Positions 59,601-64,000 of a stretch of 64,000 nucleotides of DNA are shown here, piece after piece. The DNA is from Turnera subulata (Eukaryota > Streptophyta > Magnoliopsida > Malpighiales > Passifloraceae), in contig JAKUCV010006191.1 of assembly GCA_028386065.3 (NCBI GenBank), positions 37,319-101,318 of the forward strand. The letters run 5' to 3'. The stretch's first letter is position 1. Each line of letters opens with the position of its first letter. The notes under the pieces are model-generated. The model worked only from the letters and a program-made list of their open reading frames with translations. It was not told the DNA's origin and made no database searches. The position numbers were made by a program, and so were the translations under genes.

Positions 59601-59981
59601 ATGGACTCTCCACTGAGAACAAGAACGACCTCAGACTCGGAGGACAATAGCTACATCGGCGGCAGAGCTTTCCAAACAAGCTCCAATGAAGAGGAACCTC
59701 CGAAGAAGCGCTTCAAGACGAACATCATCGGCCTGGAAGAGCACATGGTCGTTTCCCCAAAACGACGAAAGAAGCGTGCCTCCAAGAAAGCTGAAGATCG
59801 CATGGGCAAGGCGGTAGCTGAGAGCAGCACTCCGCAACAGAAGCTGACACAACTGAACTTCTCGCTGAAGAAGATCAGCTCGGCTGTAGCACAGATAGAA
59901 CTGGCGTGCATGGAGCTCTTTCCTCACATGGAAAATGCCAAGAAGATTGTAAAAGATCTAGAGAAGCAAATAACTCCATAG
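59601..59981 (+). CDS. antisense ORF1, second family
   Basis: An intact frame of 126 codons from the conserved MDSP start; an in-frame ATG 24 bp upstream (59577) would add eight residues, but it is out of frame in the other family, so the downstream start is preferred. It has the PPKKRFK signal, the basic run RRKKRASKKAEDR and a C-terminal heptad-like segment. It matches the protein at 17697 over its full length. Function unknown. Confidence 0.7.
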   Translation: MDSPLRTRTTSDSEDNSYIGGRAFQTSSNEEEPPKKRFKTNIIGLEEHMVVSPKRRKKRASKKAEDRMGKAVAESSTPQQKLTQLNFSLKKISSAVAQIELACMELFPHMENAKKIVKDLEKQITP

Positions 59982-60754
59982 AGAGTACTTCTTCTCTGTT
60001 GTATAACCTTATTATGAAATTAATAAAATAAATTTCCTTTCTAAATCAAAATCTCCTATGTTACGAAATCTTATGTTAATCGGAAAATAAAACCTCTCAA
60101 AGCAAAATAAAAATCAACTATAAGAATATAAAATCAAATTTAAGGAAATTAAAAATAAAACTCGTTTCACAAAATCAAAACAAAAAGATACTAAAACCAA
60201 TTCATGTTTTCATGAACGGTACTCGTATCAGACGTGAACATCCTCGAGTCGCGAACGTAACGTACAACTAACGGTGACGTCGGTTAACCTCGTGAAAAAG
60301 TTACCCGTTAACTGGCAAGGCGATGATCACGGGAGCGTCCTGTGTCGTTAACTCGCACGGCGATGATCACGAGCACATCCTGTGTCTCTCGAAGGACACG
60401 TTACCCACTTGTTCAAAAATTCCGCATGAGCCAAAATGTCTGTCTCGTCTCGTATCTCACCACGATGTCCGAACAGCTGTAAACTTGTCGCACATGCGTT
60501 CTACTCGAGGTGTGGTCCCATCCATCTGGCCTCAACGGTTACGAATGTAAGTGATAAAAGATGCAAGAAAAGATAACAAGACCGTAAAAAGATAAGACAA
60601 GGTAGCCAGAGCGAAGAAAATCAAGAGATGGAAAAAGACTGAAAAACTCTGGCATGGGTCCGAAAACGCGTAAAGCAATAAATGCAAGCAACGGTAAATT
60701 TTCAAAAAGCAAAATCTTGAAAATCAAAAACGGTAATCACGCTCCCCATAAGAG

Positions 60755-60762
60755 TATAAAAG
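60755..60762 (+). promoter_or_regulatory. TATA box of antisense ORF2, second family
   Basis: TATAAAAG, 114 bp before the ATG at 60869, in the conserved context AGAGTATAAAAGAAGGAGCG. Confidence 0.55.
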
Positions 60763-60868
60763 AAGGAGCGGTGAGGGGTAAATCACCAAAAGCATTAAAG
60801 CAACAAAACTCTCAGAAAAAACAAAACCACAACGTTCCAAAAACAAAATCCCACACGTTCCATTCACG

Positions 60869-61552
60869 ATGCCTGCTCCATCTTCAGTCTTCTTCGTCGA
60901 AGGTGCGAATCTCGGCAGGAGAAACCGTCTGGCGTACAGCATGGTCAATGAGCGTGCTGAAGAACTACCGAACGAGCTCGGTAGAATGCCCCGACTGGTC
61001 TTTGTCGACGAGCTCTACTCATCGCGGTTCTTCGTCACTCCAATGGAAGAGGTGTTCTTCCTAGAGGATCGCGGCACTCTGAGGACATCCTACTACGGAT
61101 CAGCCAACTCCGTGATGTTCTTTATCTCGGATAGGCTACAGGAGTTCAACTTGGAGTCCTCTTGCCACACTGTGGAGCAAGGCGCTTACTACCAGCTCGC
61201 AATGACAGCCCAGAGCATACCCAGAATGACTCGGCTACCTCCAACCTGGCCAAAGGTACGGCTGCTGGTGTGGAACTGCAGAGGAGTGGCAAGACGTGCA
61301 CAGGAGTTCTCACGCACCCTGAGGGACTTGAAGAACCAGTACAAGCCCAACATGGTTCTTCTGACGGAGACGCAGTGGCAACCGCGAGACGATCACGGTC
61401 TGATTCCACTCCGATTCCCTCAAGCTAACCGATTCGAGATTCCTGGCCAGCGCGACGGAGGCGGTATGTGGTTCTCTTGGAGCGACAGAGTCACGGTCAA
61501 CGTCAATAGTGACGCAAACAGCTTCCGTGTTAACGTCGTTGCGAACCGTTAA
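60869..61552 (+). CDS. antisense ORF2: unknown N-terminal region fused to half an endonuclease-like domain
   Basis: Intact, 227 residues. Residues ~1-128 (MPAPSSVFFVEGANLG ... RLPPTWPK) match nothing I recognise. From ~129 it resembles the N-terminal half of the endonuclease/exonuclease/phosphatase (EEP) domain of plant LINEs: LLVWNCRG with the metal-site Asn, KPNMVLLTETQ with the catalytic Glu, and GGGMWFSWSDRV. The later Asp/Asn and His residues of EEP enzymes are absent, so nuclease activity is unlikely. It lies antisense to the LTR element, 0.9 kb after ORF1, with its own TATA box. Copies: 18897-19565 (broken) and 63747 onward. Confidence 0.72.
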   Translation: MPAPSSVFFVEGANLGRRNRLAYSMVNERAEELPNELGRMPRLVFVDELYSSRFFVTPMEEVFFLEDRGTLRTSYYGSANSVMFFISDRLQEFNLESSCHTVEQGAYYQLAMTAQSIPRMTRLPPTWPKVRLLVWNCRGVARRAQEFSRTLRDLKNQYKPNMVLLTETQWQPRDDHGLIPLRFPQANRFEIPGQRDGGGMWFSWSDRVTVNVNSDANSFRVNVVANR

Positions 61553-61852
61553 ATGTATTTTTCTCTTTTTATAAATTATCAAAAATCAATGTATTATTTC
61601 CCATTTTATAATATATAAAATATCAATGTAATATTTCTGTTTGTACTCAAAATTTTAGCAATATTAGTAATATTTACATTTTCACTAACTAATGACATCA
61701 TTTACCTCATGTATGAATGTTCTCCGACTGCTGGCGTCCCTCGACTGGATCTATAATGCCCTAACTAAATGATATAAATGCAAAATGATAAACATATAGA
61801 GCGAGCTATGCACAGCAAACAAGCAAAACAAACACCCAAGGACCTACAGCCC

Positions 61853-61864
61853 GCTCCGCTACCA
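61853..61864 (-). other. primer-binding site of the second-family element
   Basis: TGGTAGCGGAGC on the minus strand, 3 nt from the right LTR. Confidence 0.75.
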
Positions 61865-61867
61865 AAA

Positions 61868-62515
61868 TGAAACACCCTGACCTAAATTTACCCGACTAAC
61901 AGTAATTACAATAAACAGTACCCCCACGTGGCCAACATATCACAGAAGCAAGAACACATAATAATAAAAAGATAAATAGACAATCAAAATCACAATTACG
62001 TCACCTTGTGGGGACATCAACATTTGCACAGCGGAAGCATTTCTAGATATTCAGTAACATTTTATATGCAAGACACAATGCATGCTAATGGATCCGAGTC
62101 TTGTCCGAGGTGACGCCACAACCGCCGGTATGCAAACCTAACCTGCAGGAACTGTGTGAGGGGTGAGACCAACCACTGTCTCACCGATAAACAAATAAAC
62201 CCTAGTATACATACAACCGCAATTACACCCAAGCCAACACAGAACACAATAGAAGTACAACAAGCACAAACATAGTATCGGTATCAACCTACCTGAACCA
62301 ACTATACGTCGGACTCCTCATGGTTAAGCTAATCTCATAAACTCACCGACATATGACAATAGACTTACCAATTTTATTATTAGGGCCCTGTCACGTAATA
62401 AGTATTGGCCGTGCCTGGTAGCCAGGTTAGCTAACCCCAGGGTACTCCCCGTTAATCCATAAATATCACAAATCATATCACAAATAACCGAGTCCCGCAG
62501 TCCTCGGCGGAAGTC
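61868..62515 (-). repeat. truncated 5' LTR of the second-family element
   Basis: Matches 55803-56451 at about 99 percent, then stops inside the second hairpin (GGAAGTC) and jumps to ORF1 coding sequence of another copy. The rest of the LTR and the first ~270 bp of the interior are missing. Confidence 0.85.
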
Positions 62516-62815
62516 ACCGATGAAGAGGAACCTCCGAAGAAACGCTTCAAGACAAACATCGTCGGCCTCAAGGAGCATATGGTCGTCTCTCCAAGACGAC
62601 GGAAGAAACGTGCCTCCAAGAAAGCTGAAGATCGCAAGGGCAAGGCGGTAGCTGAGAGCAGCACTCCGCAACAGAAGCTGACACAACTGAACTTCTCGTT
62701 GAAGAAGATCAGCTCAGCGGTGGCGCAAATAGAATTGGCGTGCATGGAGCTCTTTCCTCACATGGAAAATGCCAAGAAGATTGTAAAAGATCTAGAAAAG
62801 CAAGTAACTCCATAG
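62516..62815 (+). pseudogene. antisense ORF1, 5'-truncated copy
   Basis: Matches codons ~26-126 of the ORF1 at 59601, ending in the same stop context. The promoter, start codon and N-terminus were lost in the LTR-internal junction. The remaining frame is open. Confidence 0.75.
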
Positions 62816-62818
62816 AGA

Positions 62819-63746
62819 GTACTTCTTCTCTGTTGTATAACCTTATTATGAAATTAATAAAATAAATTTCCTTTTAAATTAGAAATTCTTGTATCATGAA
62901 TTCTCTTGTTAAGATGTGAAAGATCATATTTAACTGAAAAATAAAGTATTTAAAACATAACAAAACCGTCACGAATAAAATCGAACATAATGATGTTAAA
63001 AACAGGACTGATAAAACAAATTATAACCAACATAAAGGAATTAAAAATAAAACAAAACTCGTTTAACAAAATCAAACATAAAGAAACTAAAACAAAATCG
63101 CGTTTCATGATCGGCGCCTAAATCGGTCCTAAGCATTCTCGAATCACGAAACGTAACGTTCACAGCTAACGGTGACGTCGATATCCTCATGAAAGGACGG
63201 CCATTAACTCGCACGGTGACGATCACGAGAGAGTCCTGTGTCCCTCGTAAGAAACGTTACCCACTTGTTCACGATTTCCGCATAAGCCAAAAACGTCTGT
63301 CTCGTCTCGTATCCTTCCACGATGTCTGATCAGCTGTGAGCTTGTCGCACATGCGCTCTACTCGAGTTACGGTCCCATCTGTCTGGCCTCAACGGTCACG
63401 GATGCATGTGATAAAAGATGCAAGAAAATATAGTATATCCATGAAAAGAAAAGACAAGGTAGCCAGAGCGAAGAAAATCAAGAGATGGAAAAAGACTGAA
63501 AAACTCTGGCATGGGTCTGAAAACGCGTAAAGCAATAAATGCAAGCAACAGTAAATCTTCAAAAAGCAAAATCGTGAAAATCAAAAACGGTAATCACGCT
63601 CCCCGTAAGAGTATAAAAGAAGGAGCGGTGAAGTGTAATTCATCAAAAGTGTTTTAAAAGCAACAAAACGCTCAAGCATAGAAAATACCACGGTCATAAA
63701 AGAAAACCCCACGCGTTCAAGAAAAACTCAAAATCTCCTAGTCAAA
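62819..63746 (+). other. spacer and promoter region between antisense ORF1 and ORF2, third copy
   Basis: Contains the polyadenylation-type AATAAA (about 62858), the GCCAGAG/CTCTGGC inverted repeat (63462-63510) and TATAAAAG (63612-63619). Parts of it (for example ATCGGCGCC, AATCGGTCCTAAGCAT) resemble the first family (18303-18330) more than the neighbouring copy. Confidence 0.55.
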
Positions 63747-64000
63747 ATGCCTGCTCCATCATCCGTCTTCTTCGTCGAAGGTGCGAATCTCGGCAGGAGA
63801 AACCGTCTGGCGTACAGCATGGTCAATGAGCGTGCTGAAGAACTACCGAACGAGCTCGGTAGAATGCCCCGACTGGTCTTTGTCGACGAGCTCTACTCAT
63901 CGCGGTTCTTCGTCACTCCAATGGAAGAGGTGTTCTTCCTAGAGGATCGCGGCACTCTGAGGACATCCTACTACGGATCAGCCAACTCCGTGATGTTCTT
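63747..64000 (+). CDS. antisense ORF2, third copy, cut by the window end
   Basis: Opens with MPAPSSVFFVEG like the copy at 60869 and, from the seventh codon to the window end (about 235 bp), is identical to it by eye. No stop is seen. The rest is outside the window. Confidence 0.7.
   Translation, partial: MPAPSSVFFVEGANLGRRNRLAYSMVNERAEELPNELGRMPRLVFVDELYSSRFFVTPMEEVFFLEDRGTLRTSYYGSANSVMF

Larger units (their letters stand above)
55803..64000 (-). mobile_element. second family of non-autonomous LTR element, rearranged, runs off the window
   Basis: Left LTR 55803-59414 (3,612 bp), internal 59415-61867, right LTR 61868-62515 (truncated), then a second internal copy 62516-64000 and beyond. PBS TGGTAGCGGAGC on the minus strand (61853-61864) and purine tract at 59415-59427 give minus orientation. 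LTR parts present twice differ at about 6 of 647 positions by eye. The interior has no gag or pol but two + strand genes homologous to those of 14822-22438. The left flanking pentamer is TCACT; the right end is outside the window. Confidence 0.85.

Overview
This is nuclear DNA of a flowering plant. It holds spliced plant genes with short AT-rich introns (an RFI2-type RING E3 ligase, a TCTP gene and the last exons of an SR splicing factor) among nested LTR retrotransposons and a Mutator-like DNA transposon (MULE). I cannot name the species. Roughly three quarters of the window is transposable-element DNA, and most element ends are fixed here by target-site duplications (TSDs) read directly from the sequence.

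Layout. 1-1079: 3' end of an SR-protein gene (+). 2914-7304: complete six-exon RFI2-like gene (-), 437 codons, all splice phases closing. 7305-11658: gene-poor DNA with microsatellites and two small insertions flanked by direct repeats (9938-10103; 10211-10720, the second carrying an RNase H-like fragment). 11659-32496: a chromodomain Ty3/gypsy element (TSD AGCCG) whose 5' LTR is broken by a Ty1/copia solo LTR (12841-14390, TSD TGCAT) and by a non-autonomous LTR element (14822-22438, TSD TGTTG), and whose integrase gene is broken by a solo LTR (27379-30263). 33074-34109: a probable TIR element containing an LTR-like fragment. 34955-38864: TCTP gene whose fourth exon holds a 2,452-bp solo LTR (TSD GAGGG). 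39335-54374: MULE with ~295-bp TIRs and a 10-bp TSD, a decayed MURA transposase (+) and a zf-GRF gene (-) split by a complete copia element (45778-53827, TSD ATAGC). 55803-64000: a second family of the non-autonomous LTR element, partly duplicated and rearranged, running off the window.

Most unusual content. (1) The non-autonomous LTR elements at 14822-22438 and 55803-64000 lack gag/pol. They carry two conserved genes antisense to the element, each with a TATA box at a similar place in every copy that retains it; the second fuses an unrecognised N-terminal region to half of a LINE-type endonuclease domain. (2) Their LTRs contain arrays of small hairpins whose stems covary between repeats while loop length and position are kept (GGGAT-NNAC-ATCCC type in one family, TCCCGCAGTC-loop type in another). 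(3) The copia element carries nine pairs of the palindrome AACATCGATGTT, with the two members of each pair 19-21 bp apart, in its untranslated leader. (4) The LTR in TCTP exon 4 is bounded by GT and AG; removal as an intron would leave the frame open with one extra codon.

How it fits together: three host genes (splicing factor, light/flowering E3 ligase, TCTP) lie among successive insertions. The gypsy element is older than its inserts; the copia element inside the MULE has LTRs of roughly 98 percent identity by eye and is younger than the decayed MULE.
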